Positions 17,065 through 25,924 are shown, counted from the stretch's first letter. The stretch is DNA of 64,000 bases from an uncultured Oscillospiraceae bacterium (GCA_910589145.1 CAJUSD010000012.1:21291-85290), one strand, 5' to 3'. The notes: generated by a model from the sequence alone, not told the origin. Program-made: numbers and translations.

Positions 17065-17898
17065 TTAAACGGAAGCAGAAACGACCCGTTTAATCCCATT
17101 GATATCCTTTGTACTATTCACATTTTTCCACCCATCCCGCCTTAAAATTCCCTCTACCAGCTCATTTTGCCGATAACCTACTTCAAATGCTATGCGCCCC
17201 TGGGGTAAAAGGTTCTTTTGATACTTTTTAGAAATACGTTGGTAAAAAAACAAACCGTTTTCCTCAGCCCGCAAGGCAATTTTCGGCTCATAAGTCACTT
17301 CCGTCTGTAAACGCTCCATTTCCTCATCTGAAAGATAAGGGGGGTTTGAAAGAATGAGATTGCAGGGAGGAAGCTGTGAATCTGCTTCAAAAATATCCGC
17401 CAGCATTGGCTTTACTCCAGGAAACGCCCGGATATTTTTGAGAAGGTAGGAAAAGGAATCCTGGGAAATCTCTACCGCAAATACAACAGCATCGGGCCTT
17501 TGGCTGGCAACTGCTGCGGCTATGCACCCGGAACCGCTGCACAAGTCATAAATAACAGGATGGTCTGTCCCCTCCAACAGTTTCAGCCCTGTTTCCACCA
17601 ACGTTTCCGTATCAGGCCGGGGAATTAATACCCCTTCACCTACCGAGAAAGTAAGGCCATAAAATTCCCATTCCCCTAAAAGATACTGCAAAGGATATTT
17701 TTGAGCCCGGCGATCCGTTAATGCCCTTAACTTTTTCCATTGGGCAGGAGATATGTCCTGCTGCCCTTCCAGGGGCATCCTTCCCCGCGAAACGCCTGTG
17801 GCCGCTTCTACAAGCTGGGCGGCATCAAATTCCGGAGCCTCAACGCCATAAGCGCGCAGATACCCTACCGCCCCAAGATATGCTTGCCGTATAGTCAT
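17065..17898 (-). CDS. prmC: Peptide chain release factor N5-glutamine methyltransferase
   Basis: A 277-residue class I SAM methyltransferase modifying the Gln of the GGQ motif in release factors RF1/RF2. It has an N-terminal helical release-factor-binding domain (to about residue 75), then PLQYLLGEWEFYG, the SAM motif YDLCSGSGCIAAAVA and the catalytic NPPYLSDEEM. ATG 17898 follows GGAGGAACTTTTC. prmC usually neighbours prfA; no release factor gene is present here, although the DUF1385 neighbour is kept. Confidence 0.95.
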   Translation of the reverse strand: MTIRQAYLGAVGYLRAYGVEAPEFDAAQLVEAATGVSRGRMPLEGQQDISPAQWKKLRALTDRRAQKYPLQYLLGEWEFYGLTFSVGEGVLIPRPDTETLVETGLKLLEGTDHPVIYDLCSGSGCIAAAVASQRPDAVVFAVEISQDSFSYLLKNIRAFPGVKPMLADIFEADSQLPPCNLILSNPPYLSDEEMERLQTEVTYEPKIALRAEENGLFFYQRISKKYQKNLLPQGRIAFEVGYRQNELVEGILRRDGWKNVNSTKDINGIKRVVSASV

Positions 17899-18017
17899 GA
17901 AAAGTTCCTCCGATTTTTAAATGGGCCTGCTGCAGATAAGCCCCGCCTCCAGTTGAGGATGAATCGTGTCCCACACAGTTGTATTCATTGTAATATTATG
18001 GTATTCTAAAAAATATC

Positions 18018-18710
18018 TTAGAGGGCTTCCAATTTTTCAGAACCCTCTCCAACAGAAAGTTCTCCTTTTACTGCAATCAGGAATTTAATTGGAATTCCCT
18101 GTTCTGAAAACATCCGCTCGTGTTCAGTGGCATAGCTTCCAGTGATTCCGCTATGGTGCAGGCTGCGGGTAATCGTTTTTATTTCAAACCCGCAGGACTG
18201 GAAATATTCTATGGACTCCTCAAAGAGCGGGCCATCATCGGTTTTAAACCATATTTCTCCGCCTTTTTTTAGAAACTCCCGGTATTTTATAAGCTGCCGC
18301 GGATGGGTCAAACGTCTTTTTTTATGTTTCATTTTAGGCCATGGGTTACAAAAATTAATGTAAATCCGGTCAATTTTGTCCTCTGGGGAGAGCATTTGAT
18401 CAATCTGCTCAATATTCTGCGCCATTAACAGTACGTTTGTTACGCTTTGCCCTTCATATGCAGCTTCTATTGCCCGTTTCGCCAATACCAGCACTTCGCT
18501 TTTAATATCTACTGCCAGATAATTATATTCCGGCTCCCTCCGGCATATCTGTGCCATGAATCCCCCCTTGCCGCAGCCCAATTCTATTCTAAGCGGTTTC
18601 TGTTCTAAAAATTGTCCGTTCCATTTTCCACGGTACTGTATTGGATTTTCTATATTGAAAGGACACTCCTCCAATTCAGGACGTGCCCACGGCTTATGTC
18701 TCAGCCTCAT
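18018..18710 (-). CDS. trmB: tRNA (guanine-N7-)-methyltransferase
   Basis: A 230-residue SAM-dependent enzyme making m7G46 in tRNA variable loops. Seen: RIELGCGKGGFM (SAM binding), NYLAVDIKSEV, the family signature INFCNPWPKMKHKKRRLTHP (shown as the stretch at about residues 118-137) and TDDGPLFEESIEYF near the C-terminus. ATG 18710 follows AAAAGGAGGAGAAAT. It is divergent from the queG-like gene. Confidence 0.95.
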   Translation of the reverse strand: MRLRHKPWARPELEECPFNIENPIQYRGKWNGQFLEQKPLRIELGCGKGGFMAQICRREPEYNYLAVDIKSEVLVLAKRAIEAAYEGQSVTNVLLMAQNIEQIDQMLSPEDKIDRIYINFCNPWPKMKHKKRRLTHPRQLIKYREFLKKGGEIWFKTDDGPLFEESIEYFQSCGFEIKTITRSLHHSGITGSYATEHERMFSEQGIPIKFLIAVKGELSVGEGSEKLEAL

Positions 18711-18797
18711 ATTTCTCCTCCTTTTTCAGCTCCTAATTACTAGAGTATCACAATTTTTCATCCTGCACAATATCAAACCGAAAACTTTGTAGGATTA

Positions 18798-19631
18798 ATG
18801 AATGAAAGGCTGCTTTTATCTATGATATCACATCAAATTCACTCTATTTTCAAAAGCCGGGGTGTCTTCCAATGTGGATTCTGCCCTTTTCCCGATGTAC
18901 TCCCGCTGTTGGATGTCCGTTCACGTTCACGCATCCCTGAGAACGCTAAAACTGTTATTTTTGCGTTGTTTCCTTATTATATTGGCCCACTCCCTCACCG
19001 GAATCTTTCCCGTTATGCTGTTCCCGATGATTACCATAACATTGTTGGGCAGATTCTCCATAGCTGCTGTCAAGCATTAACAGATTGCTTTCCCACTGAA
19101 CAATTTATTTATTTTGTGGACAATTCCCCCATACGTGAAGTACATGGCGCTTATCTTTCCGGCCTGGGATGGATGGGGAAAAATGGCATGTTAATTAATC
19201 CTGTTTTTGGCAGTTACGTTTTTATTGGGGAGATTGTTACAACGCTGCTGATACCGTGCAGCCCTCAGCCGCTGGGCGGATGTCTTGGATGCGGCCTATG
19301 TTTACAGCAATGCCCTACAGGGGCGCTGAAAACAACCGGATTAATAGAATCCCTTTGCCGCTCCGCAATTACTCAGAAAAAAGGAGAACTGTCAGACTGG
19401 GAAATGGAACAAGTTCAAAAAGGCGGGCTGGTATGGGGATGTGATATCTGCAATGATGTTTGTCCAATGAACAGGCATGTGCTTCCAAGCAATCTCCCAC
19501 AGTTCTATGAAAATTTTGACAGCCGGGTTACAATGGAAAATCTTCCTGTCCTGCGTAAGAGAAAGGCTTTTTGTTATAGGAGCCGGTCGGTTATGGAGCG
19601 TAACCTTAAATTGACAGAATATTTATCATAA
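18798..19631 (+). CDS. queG: QueG-like epoxyqueuosine reductase, short form
   Basis: A 277-residue protein matching QueG, which reduces epoxyqueuosine to queuosine in tRNA using cobalamin and two [4Fe-4S] clusters. The catalytic region FVDNSPIREVHGAYLSGLGW keeps the key Asp, followed by MGKNGMLINP. Cluster cysteines are CLGCGLCLQQCP and CDICNDVCP. QueG is usually 310-380 residues. The C-terminal HEAT-like tRNA-binding extension of some members is absent, and the protein ends about 45 residues after the last cysteine motif. It could be a reduced functional QueG or a related reductase. A MITE follows it. Confidence 0.8.
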   Translation: MNERLLLSMISHQIHSIFKSRGVFQCGFCPFPDVLPLLDVRSRSRIPENAKTVIFALFPYYIGPLPHRNLSRYAVPDDYHNIVGQILHSCCQALTDCFPTEQFIYFVDNSPIREVHGAYLSGLGWMGKNGMLINPVFGSYVFIGEIVTTLLIPCSPQPLGGCLGCGLCLQQCPTGALKTTGLIESLCRSAITQKKGELSDWEMEQVQKGGLVWGCDICNDVCPMNRHVLPSNLPQFYENFDSRVTMENLPVLRKRKAFCYRSRSVMERNLKLTEYLS

Positions 19632-19752
19632 ATTGACAAAACTAAGGAGATTTGGTATAATATTTTATATTTTAACAATAGATAAGTCTAATGGAATTAG
19701 ATTTTTAAATTCTAAAGGTTGTTCTGGGCAGCAAACCGTCCTTGAAACATTT

Positions 19753-19897
19753 AGAGCCTATCCCAAAATGATCCGCCCCATCCAGCTTGCATATTTTCCG
19801 CCAAACTGTATTGATTTCCTTTGCCAGACGACAGCCCGCCTGCGGAAAACCACCTTGTTTGGCAAAAAATCTGACTGCGCAGTCTGGGATAGACTCT
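19753..19897. mobile_element. MITE-like element, family 1, full copy
   Basis: The terminal inverted repeats are TTTAGAGCCTATCCCA (left, from 19750) and the complement of TTTAGAGTCTATCCCA (right, to 19900). The interior has no gene but carries the strong inner palindrome GACTGCGCAGTC and GCCCGCCTGCGGAAAA. The whole unit is repeated in opposite orientation at 22742-22903, with shorter relics at 53162 and 58832. It is non-autonomous; no transposase is in the window. Bases 19632-19749 and 19901-20063 show nothing else. Confidence 0.85.
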
Positions 19898-20078
19898 AAA
19901 TCTTTTCCCCTTTGTTTTATACCTGCAACTTAAAAACATAGAATTCGCAATAAAAATATGGTATAATTATTTACAGCGTATCAAGTTGTACACCCCAGTA
20001 AAAGAAACAGAAGCCTTTGCCATATTAAAAAGGAACTGTTTTCATTTAAATACTATAGAAAGCGGGAGGGGTAAATTA

Positions 20079-20402
20079 ATGAAACTGATACTTGCCATTG
20101 TATCCAACGAAGACAGCTCAAAGGTATCTTCCAGTCTGACAAAGGCCAGATTTTCCGTAACAAAGCTTGCAACTACAGGCGGATTTTTGATGTCTGGAAA
20201 TACAACGTTCCTGATTGGCGTATCGGATGAAAAGGTAGACGACGTTATTAAAATCATAGGAGAACACAGCAAAAAACGGACGCAGATGGTACCGTCTTCC
20301 GCTTCCTATGGGGTTGGGATGTACTCCTCTTATCCGATTGAGGTGACAATTGGCGGCGCAACTATCTTTGTTGTCGACGTTGAACGGTTTGAAAAATTGT
20401 AA
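20079..20402 (+). CDS. pstA: Cyclic-di-AMP receptor PstA (DarA, DUF970)
   Basis: A 107-residue PII-like signalling protein that binds c-di-AMP as a trimer. The family sequence is clear: MKLILAIVSNED, FSVTKLATTGGFLMSGNTTF split over two strands, GVSDEKVDDVI, and the C-terminal IEVTIGGATIFVVDVERFE. The ATG at 20079 is chosen because GCGGGAGGGG is just upstream and the family begins here. It stands 22 bp before holB and heads the pstA-holB-ricT cluster known from Bacillus (yaaQ-yaaR-holB-yaaT). Its effector partner is not known. Confidence 0.95.
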   Translation: MKLILAIVSNEDSSKVSSSLTKARFSVTKLATTGGFLMSGNTTFLIGVSDEKVDDVIKIIGEHSKKRTQMVPSSASYGVGMYSSYPIEVTIGGATIFVVDVERFEKL

Positions 20403-20424
20403 ATGAGAATTTGGAGCTGGTTTC

Positions 20425-21429
20425 TTGTTTGAAAGTTTTGCCGCAAACCGTACATTGAAAGATACGCTGGCTGTTATGATAAACAGCCGGCGTTTATCTC
20501 ATGCTATCCTTTTGCAGGGGGAACCGGGTACAGGAAAACGCACTTTAGCCCGGTTAATTGCACAGGCCGTTCTTTGCCGCAGCCCAAAAGCGCGGCCCTG
20601 CGGCGTATGTTCTTCCTGCCATAAGGCTGAAAAGGGAATACATCCCGATATCATTGAGATAGGGACAGAGGCAGTCCGGCCATTATCCTTCCATATTGAA
20701 TCAATCCGTGATTTGCGCCAGGGGGCTTTTATTGCCCCAAACGAAAGCGAATCAAAAATATATATTCTGCAGAATGTGCAGAACATGACCAGGCAGGCGC
20801 AGAATGCCCTGTTAAAAGTCTTGGAGGAGCCGCCGGAATATGTAATTTTCATCTTGTTGTGTGAAAACCGTTCCACAATGCTGGAGACCATACTGTCAAG
20901 GTGTGTGACTTTTACCCTGGAGCCGCCAGACGAACAAACCTGTGCCCAAGTGCTGGCAAGCAAAAAACCAGGGCTGGCAGCGGAACAGTATCAGGCGGCA
21001 GCAATTGAGGCAGAAGGAAACATTGGACGCGCACTTTCCCTGTTAGACTCCGAAAGTGAGGATGGCGAGCATGCAAACCGCGCCTGGGATGCTGCACAGT
21101 CGCTTTTGTCCGTTATTTGTGCGGGAGATGAATTTACACTATTGTCTGCTGTAAGTAAATATGAAAAACAAAAAGAAAGTTTTGTTCAAATGCTTCCTTA
21201 TCTGAAACAAATGGTAAAAGAAGCTTCATTAAAAAAATTTACATCCAGCCGTTCGGGACTCAGTTCTCTGCCTGCTGTTAAAGAAGCGGCTTCCAAGCTT
21301 TCAGCATTGCAGTCTATTAAAATTCTTGATATAATAGATAATGCAGCCCGCAGAATACGGCAAAATGTAAATTTTAACCTGATTCTTGCCTCCTTCTGCG
21401 CTGAAACAGCCAATTCCGGCAGAAAATAA
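20425..21429 (+). CDS. holB: DNA polymerase III subunit delta'
   Basis: A 334-residue AAA+ clamp-loader subunit. The P-loop GEPGTGKRTLA is intact, as usual for Gram-positive delta'. Zinc-binding cysteines follow in CGVCSSCHKAEKG, then NMTRQAQNALLKVLEEPPEY (the conserved delta'/gamma segment) and the SRC arginine-finger region in ILSRCVTF. The start is a TTG at 20425 preceded by TTTGGAGC. It lies between pstA and ricT and is probably co-transcribed with them. Confidence 0.93.
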   Translation: MFESFAANRTLKDTLAVMINSRRLSHAILLQGEPGTGKRTLARLIAQAVLCRSPKARPCGVCSSCHKAEKGIHPDIIEIGTEAVRPLSFHIESIRDLRQGAFIAPNESESKIYILQNVQNMTRQAQNALLKVLEEPPEYVIFILLCENRSTMLETILSRCVTFTLEPPDEQTCAQVLASKKPGLAAEQYQAAAIEAEGNIGRALSLLDSESEDGEHANRAWDAAQSLLSVICAGDEFTLLSAVSKYEKQKESFVQMLPYLKQMVKEASLKKFTSSRSGLSSLPAVKEAASKLSALQSIKILDIIDNAARRIRQNVNFNLILASFCAETANSGRK

Positions 21430-21469
21430 ATTTTTGCTTTGAAATAAGCCTAAGAAAAAGAGGTATAAC

Positions 21470-22363
21470 GTGGACGACATACTAAAATCTGCGCCGGCCC
21501 CCTCCGACGATGCTGAAGTCATTGGGGTTCGGTTTAAAGAAGTCGGAAAAATTTACTACTTTGATCCTGATGGGATTTCTTTTTCCCTTGGTCAGAGAGT
21601 TATTGTTGAAACAATCCGCGGTGTGGAATGCGGCGAAGTTGCCATGGCAAACCGCAAAATTACCAACAATCAAATTGTAAAACCCTTAAAAAAAGTCATA
21701 CGTCCTGCCAGTGATGCTGACCTTCAGCAGTTGGAAGCCAACAAGCAAAAAGAAAAGCAGGCTTTTTCCGTTTGTCAGAAAAAAATTTCTGAACATCGTC
21801 TGGATATGAAGCTGGTAGATGTGGAGTATACTTTTGACAACAATAAAATCCTTTTTTACTTTACTGCAGATGGGCGGGTCGATTTCCGCGAACTGGTAAA
21901 GGATTTAGCTTCTATTTTCAGAACACGCATTGAATTAAGGCAAATCGGCGTTCGGGATGAGGCTAAAATGCTGGGCGGTTTGGGAGTTTGCGGCAGGTCT
22001 TTCTGCTGTTCCTCCTTTTTAGGAGAGTTCCAGCCTGTTTCCATTAAAATGGCTAAGGAACAGAGCCTTTCTTTGAATCCCACTAAAATTTCCGGTATTT
22101 GCGGAAGATTGATGTGCTGCCTAAAATATGAACAGGATTCTTATGAAAAACTGCTGAAAATGACTCCTAAAGTTGGGGCTTTGGTATCTACGCCTGAAGG
22201 AAGGGGAATTGTTCAGGATGCAAATCCCTTGACAGGGGCTTTAAAAATTGCTTTGGATAAAAATCCAGATGTGCCAAAGGCCTTTCAAAGGGAACAGGTA
22301 CGCGTTGTTAGAGGGGAACGTGGGGAAAATTTCCGGAATCCTTCTAATGAGCAGGATGAATAA
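21470..22363 (+). CDS. ricT: PSP1-domain protein RicT (YaaT)
   Basis: A 297-residue PSP1/YaaT protein. In Bacillus RicT joins RicA and RicF in the Y-complex, which carries iron-sulfur clusters and promotes RNase Y-dependent mRNA maturation and Spo0A phosphorylation. Seen: VGVRFKEVGKIYYFDP, the PSP1 core KDLASIFRTRIELRQIGVRD and the cysteine-rich CGRSFCCSSFLGEF and CGRLMCCLKYEQD motifs that hold clusters. It starts with GTG at 21470 (AAGAGGT upstream). It is the last gene of the cluster, with a strong terminator seven bases after the stop. Confidence 0.94.
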   Translation: MDDILKSAPAPSDDAEVIGVRFKEVGKIYYFDPDGISFSLGQRVIVETIRGVECGEVAMANRKITNNQIVKPLKKVIRPASDADLQQLEANKQKEKQAFSVCQKKISEHRLDMKLVDVEYTFDNNKILFYFTADGRVDFRELVKDLASIFRTRIELRQIGVRDEAKMLGGLGVCGRSFCCSSFLGEFQPVSIKMAKEQSLSLNPTKISGICGRLMCCLKYEQDSYEKLLKMTPKVGALVSTPEGRGIVQDANPLTGALKIALDKNPDVPKAFQREQVRVVRGERGENFRNPSNEQDE

Positions 22364-22369
22364 ATTTTA

Positions 22370-22403
22370 AAAAACCGCATTGCTTCTCCAATGCGGTTTT
22401 TCT
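22370..22403 (+). terminator. ricT terminator
   Basis: Arms AAAAACCGCATTG and CAATGCGGTTTTT with a short loop and T-run, directly after ricT. Confidence 0.92.
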
Positions 22404-22414
22404 GTTTGCCAAAA

Positions 22415-22600
22415 GGGATTTCACGCCTGCAGGCGCGACCGGTGGCTCTTCCCCATGGACCCCCGCCACTTTCGAGAAAGCGGCCAAAGCTTTTGATATG
22501 GGTTTGGTTTGTGACTGTCTTGGCTTTGTGCCCGCGCCGGGGCTTTCCTGATTCTTTTTTGCAATGATTCTGAAAATTGATTTCCGTGGGTTAAAAAGGA
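22415..22600 (+). repeat. Modular repeat variant (CCGGTGGCTCT type), palindrome-free copy
   Basis: Matches the reverse complement of 44720-44945 over most of its length: GCCAAAAGGGATTTC, GCGCGACCGGTGGCTCT, GAAAGCGGCCAAAGCTTTTG, GGTTTGGTTTGTGACTGTCT and CTTTTTTGCAATGATTCTG. At the two places where the other copy carries 19-21 bp palindromes, this copy has none. It ends near 22600; 22601-22741 shows nothing recognisable. Confidence 0.8.
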
Positions 22601-22741
22601 TTTGGGGACAGGGTACGGCGTTATGCGCAATGCCTCCCTCAAAGGTTCGACCGCCAGGGTTTGATAAACATGGCAGTTACCCGTTTGTGTTGATGGCATC
22701 CCTAAAACACCAAACTATAGTTTTTCATCAAATTCATATTA

Positions 22742-22903
22742 AGAGCCTATTCCAGAATGAGACGCACCCAGACTGCGCAGTCAGATTTTTTGCCAAACAA
22801 GGCGGTTTTCCGCAGGCGGGCTGCCGCCCGGCAAGGGAAATCAACGCGGTTTGGCGGAAAATATGCAGGCTGGATGGGGGCGGATCATTTTGGGACAGGC
22901 TCT
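22742..22903. mobile_element. MITE-like element, family 1, inverted copy
   Basis: AGAGCCTATTCCAG at the left and TGGGACAGGCTCT at the right. The interior is the reverse complement of the 19753-19897 copy (GACTGCGCAGTCAGATTTTT, TTTTCCGCAGGCGGGCTGCC, GGCGGAAAATATGCAGGCTG). Its right end abuts AAGAAAGGA, the ribosome binding site of the next gene. Confidence 0.85.
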
Positions 22904-22918
22904 AAGAAAGGACATCAA

Positions 22919-23758
22919 ATGAAAACATTATTCATTTCCGATCTGGACGGGACACTTCTAAACCGGGATTCTACCCTGTCTGCATATACCTGCCGAACTC
23001 TGGAGCGTTTAGCAGAACAGGGAATGCTGTTTACTTATGCTACTGCCCGCTCAATCCACTCTGCATCCATTGTGGCGCAGGGGTTTACGCCTAAAATTCC
23101 TGCTGTCTACCATAATGGGGTTATCCTGGCAGAACCTTCCACCGGGAAAACCATCTTTTCCAATGCCTTTTCAGAGGGACAGCGCCAGGAACTGGTGGAG
23201 CTTCTGGAAGGATATCCGCCCGCGCCTCTGGTTTTTTCCTCTATCAATGGGGAGGAACGTGTATCATGGGATACTACCAAAGAAAATGAGGGAATACAAT
23301 ATTATCTCCAACACCGGAAAGGAGACAAGCGGCTGCGGCCAATAAACGGAAAACAGGGGCTGTTTGACGGTGAAGTTTTTACAGTGACATATATCGAAAG
23401 CCGCGAAAACCTGGAGGGACTGCACCGGGAATTTTTAAAAAGAGGGTATACCTCTATTGTGTTTCAGCAGGAGCTTTACCGTGAGGAATACTGGCTTGAG
23501 ATTATGCCTGACGGCACGTCAAAAGCAAAGGGGATCCAGCATCTGAAAACCCTGCTGCAATGCAATAGGGTAATATCCTTTGGGGATGCTTTAAACGATA
23601 TCCCCATGTTTCAGGTATCTGATCAATGTTATGCTGTAGAGAATGCGGCCCAGGCTTTAAAAGAAATTGCCACTGGGATAATAGACAGCAACCAGCAGGA
23701 CGGTGTAGCCAGATGGCTTGAAAACCATTGGAAAGGGTATAAACTTTCAGAAAATTAA
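22919..23758 (+). CDS. Cof-type HAD phosphatase
   Basis: A 279-residue HAD IIB hydrolase. Motif I is ISDLDGTLLNRD, motif II TYATARS, the Lys is in KAKGIQHLKTLL and motif IV is ISFGDALNDIPMF. ATG 22919 is chosen because AAGAAAGGA precedes it. The frame is open further upstream, but that part reads through the MITE and is not protein-like. The element's right end lies 16 bp before the start, so the native promoter has been displaced or the element supplies it. DUF3842 follows 18 bp later. Substrate unknown. Confidence 0.9.
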   Translation: MKTLFISDLDGTLLNRDSTLSAYTCRTLERLAEQGMLFTYATARSIHSASIVAQGFTPKIPAVYHNGVILAEPSTGKTIFSNAFSEGQRQELVELLEGYPPAPLVFSSINGEERVSWDTTKENEGIQYYLQHRKGDKRLRPINGKQGLFDGEVFTVTYIESRENLEGLHREFLKRGYTSIVFQQELYREEYWLEIMPDGTSKAKGIQHLKTLLQCNRVISFGDALNDIPMFQVSDQCYAVENAAQALKEIATGIIDSNQQDGVARWLENHWKGYKLSEN

Positions 23759-23776
23759 AAGACAGGATGATTAAAG

Positions 23777-24187
23777 ATGAATGTATTAGTAATTGATTCC
23801 CAGGGCGGCGGAATAGGAAAACAGGTAATTATGGCAATAAAGCAGAAATTCCCGGATATCCCCATAACAGCAGTTGGAACAAACAGCGCAGCAACTTCAG
23901 CTATGTTGAAAGCTGGTGCTGACCATGCTGCAACTGGGGAAAATGCCGTTATCGTTGGATGCCGGAAAGCAGATGTGATTATAGGGCCAATAGGAATTGT
24001 AATTGCTGATGCCATGTATGGGGAAATTACACCGAATATGGCTGTTGCAGTTGGCCAGAGCAATGCAAAACGCCTGTTAATACCAGTAAACCATTGTGAC
24101 AATATCATTATAGGCGCGCCTAACCTTTCCCTGGGGCGGCTTGTGGAACAGGCTTTGGAACAAATTCAGGAGATTTCTTTAAAGTGA
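23777..24187 (+). CDS. DUF3842 protein
   Basis: A 136-residue protein of a small Clostridia-enriched family with no known function. It has a Rossmann-like start VLVIDSQGGGIGKQV and alternating beta/alpha segments (AVGTNSAATSAMLKAGADHA, VIVGCRKADVIIGPIGIVIA, LIPVNHCDNIIIGAPNLSLG). The glycine-rich loop suggests nucleotide or small-molecule binding, but this is inference. It lies 18 bp after the HAD gene in the same direction. No signal peptide or membrane segment. Confidence 0.88.
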   Translation: MNVLVIDSQGGGIGKQVIMAIKQKFPDIPITAVGTNSAATSAMLKAGADHAATGENAVIVGCRKADVIIGPIGIVIADAMYGEITPNMAVAVGQSNAKRLLIPVNHCDNIIIGAPNLSLGRLVEQALEQIQEISLK

Positions 24188-24264
24188 CAGCCTTCCCCCT
24201 GTTCACAGTCCAACGCATAGATTGCAACAATTTGTATTATTTCCAGAAAATAAAGTTCCTGGTA

Positions 24265-24293
24265 TTGCAGGAAACGGCGAAAAATGCTATAAT
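24265..24293 (+). promoter_or_regulatory. ilvE promoter
   Basis: TTGCAG (24265-24270) and a perfect TATAAT (24288-24293) are 17 bp apart. The roughly 110-nt leader that follows holds a short CTGTTGT...ACAACAG hairpin but no T-box sequence. Confidence 0.7.
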
Positions 24294-24405
24294 AAACCCG
24301 AAACAGGAAGTCATCAGACATATCTGTTGTACGCATACAACAGTTGCCATATCTCATAAAAAGGCATAAAAAAGCTGCCTTTAGCAGCAGAATGGAGAAA
24401 AGATC

Positions 24406-25437
24406 ATGGAAAAGAAAAATCTGGATTGGGCGAATATAGGCTTCAGCTATATACAAACTGATAAGCGGTATGTATCAAATTATAAAAACGGCGCGTGGGA
24501 TGAAGGAACCCTTACCTCCGATGCAGCAATAATGCTTAGTGAATGTGCAGGTGTTCTGCAATACGCCCAAACATGTTTCGAAGGGTTAAAAGCCTACACA
24601 ACAGAAGATGGACGTATTGTTACTTTCCGCCCAGACCAAAACGCCAAACGGATGATGAACTCTGCACGGGGCCTGGAAATGCCGGAATTTCCAGAGGAAC
24701 GCTTTCTTGATGCGGTAGAAAAAACTGTGGCGGCAAATGCAGCGTATGTACCTCCTTATGGTTCTGGGGCAACCTTGTACATCCGTCCATATATGTTTGG
24801 CTCCAGCCCCGTCATTGGCGTAAAACCTGCCGCTGAATACCAGTTCCGTATGTTTGCCACCCCAGTCGGCCCATATTTTAAGGGCGGGGTACGTCCCCTA
24901 ACAATACGCGTCAGCGACTTTGACCGTGCTGCTCCTAATGGAACCGGGCATATTAAGGCTGGACTTAACTATGCAATGAGCCTTCATGCAATTGTCAGCG
25001 CACACGAGGAAGGCTATGACGAAAATATGTACCTTGACCCTAAAACACGTACTAAGGTAGAAGAAACCGGCGGAGCTAATTTCCTTTTTGTTACAAAGGA
25101 TCATAAAATCGTAACCCCAAAATCCTCCAGTATTTTACCGTCAATTACCCGCCGTTCCCTTGTCCATGTTGCTAAGGAATACTTGGGAATGGAGGTTGAA
25201 GAAAGGGAAGTCCTGCTCAGTGAGGTTCAGGAATTTGCCGAATGTGGTTTATGTGGGACTGCCGCTGTTATTTCTCCAGTTGGAAAGATTGTGGATCACG
25301 GAAAGGAAATCTGTTTCCCCAGCGGGATGGAAAAAATTGGACCTGTTACACAAAAACTATACGATACTTTGACTGGAATACAAATGGGAAGGATTGAAGC
25401 TCCTGAGGGCTGGCTTCGTGAAATTCCTATAAAATAA
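24406..25437 (+). CDS. ilvE: Branched-chain-amino-acid aminotransferase
   Basis: A 343-residue fold-type IV PLP enzyme interconverting Leu, Ile and Val with their 2-oxo acids. Seen: YAQTCFEGLKAY, FRPDQNAKRM, LYIRPYMFGS, the Schiff-base Lys in GTGHIKAGLNYA, the class signature with the conserved Glu in KVEETGGANFLF, and CGLCGTAAVISPVG. The C-terminal pattern is that of the larger BCAT2-type enzymes. It is monocistronic with its own promoter and terminator. With leuCD at 52-54 kb it belongs to leucine metabolism. Confidence 0.96.
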   Translation: MEKKNLDWANIGFSYIQTDKRYVSNYKNGAWDEGTLTSDAAIMLSECAGVLQYAQTCFEGLKAYTTEDGRIVTFRPDQNAKRMMNSARGLEMPEFPEERFLDAVEKTVAANAAYVPPYGSGATLYIRPYMFGSSPVIGVKPAAEYQFRMFATPVGPYFKGGVRPLTIRVSDFDRAAPNGTGHIKAGLNYAMSLHAIVSAHEEGYDENMYLDPKTRTKVEETGGANFLFVTKDHKIVTPKSSSILPSITRRSLVHVAKEYLGMEVEEREVLLSEVQEFAECGLCGTAAVISPVGKIVDHGKEICFPSGMEKIGPVTQKLYDTLTGIQMGRIEAPEGWLREIPIK

Positions 25438-25445
25438 TAGAATAT

Positions 25446-25487
25446 AAAGGCTGTACATTCAGGCTGTCCGCCATGTACAGCCTTTAT
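25446..25487 (+). terminator. ilvE terminator
   Basis: AAAGGCTGTACAT pairs with ATGTACAGCCTTT, followed by ATGATTAGC; good stem, short T-run. Confidence 0.75.
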
Positions 25488-25496
25488 GATTAGCAT

Positions 25497-25783
25497 TTAC
25501 AAATATCTGATTTATTTTTGCCTGGCAAGGGAAAATATCGTTTTGGGGCCGGCAAAGATATTAGGTCCGTCTAAAACTTTTCTCAGGTTTCAAAATAATG
25601 GTAATTAGTTTTTTTACCCCTTTTGATTCGTTGAATTTTATAAATATTTTAATACAAAAAAGAAATATTAGTATAATATGTACATTGTTTTTATATTAAT
25701 GATGTTTGTTCATATTATAAACGGCTTTTTATATATTCCTCTATTTATGACCTAAAATTCAATTTAAGATTTTTTTCTTAATC
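25497..25783. other. AT-rich gap before the orphan receiver gene
   Basis: Bases 25497-25783 are very AT-rich with several TATAAT-like strings but no open frame or hairpin worth naming. No feature is supported here. Confidence 0.5.
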
Positions 25784-25813
25784 TTGCGTTTCTTTCGCTT
25801 ACCGTGATATAAT
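25784..25813 (+). promoter_or_regulatory. Candidate promoter of the orphan receiver gene
   Basis: TTGCGT (25784-25789) and a perfect TATAAT (25808-25813) have an 18-bp spacer, about 110 bp before the start codon. Confidence 0.6.
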
Positions 25814-25924
25814 AGAAATAAAGTGAATTTTAAATCTTTTCTTTTGCTTTAAATATAATTTTATTAAGTATCGCTTATGATTTTAATTCATAATTTGAAT
25901 TTTGGTATTTGGAGGATTGAAACA

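Noticed and set aside
22757..22918. N-terminal extension of the HAD protein by 54 codons
   Set aside because: The extension reads straight through a MITE; the ATG at 22919 has a ribosome binding site and begins with the HAD motif as expected.
24294..24405. T-box or leader attenuator upstream of ilvE
   Set aside because: There is no GGGTGGNACCGCG-like sequence and no terminator before the start; only a short hairpin is present.
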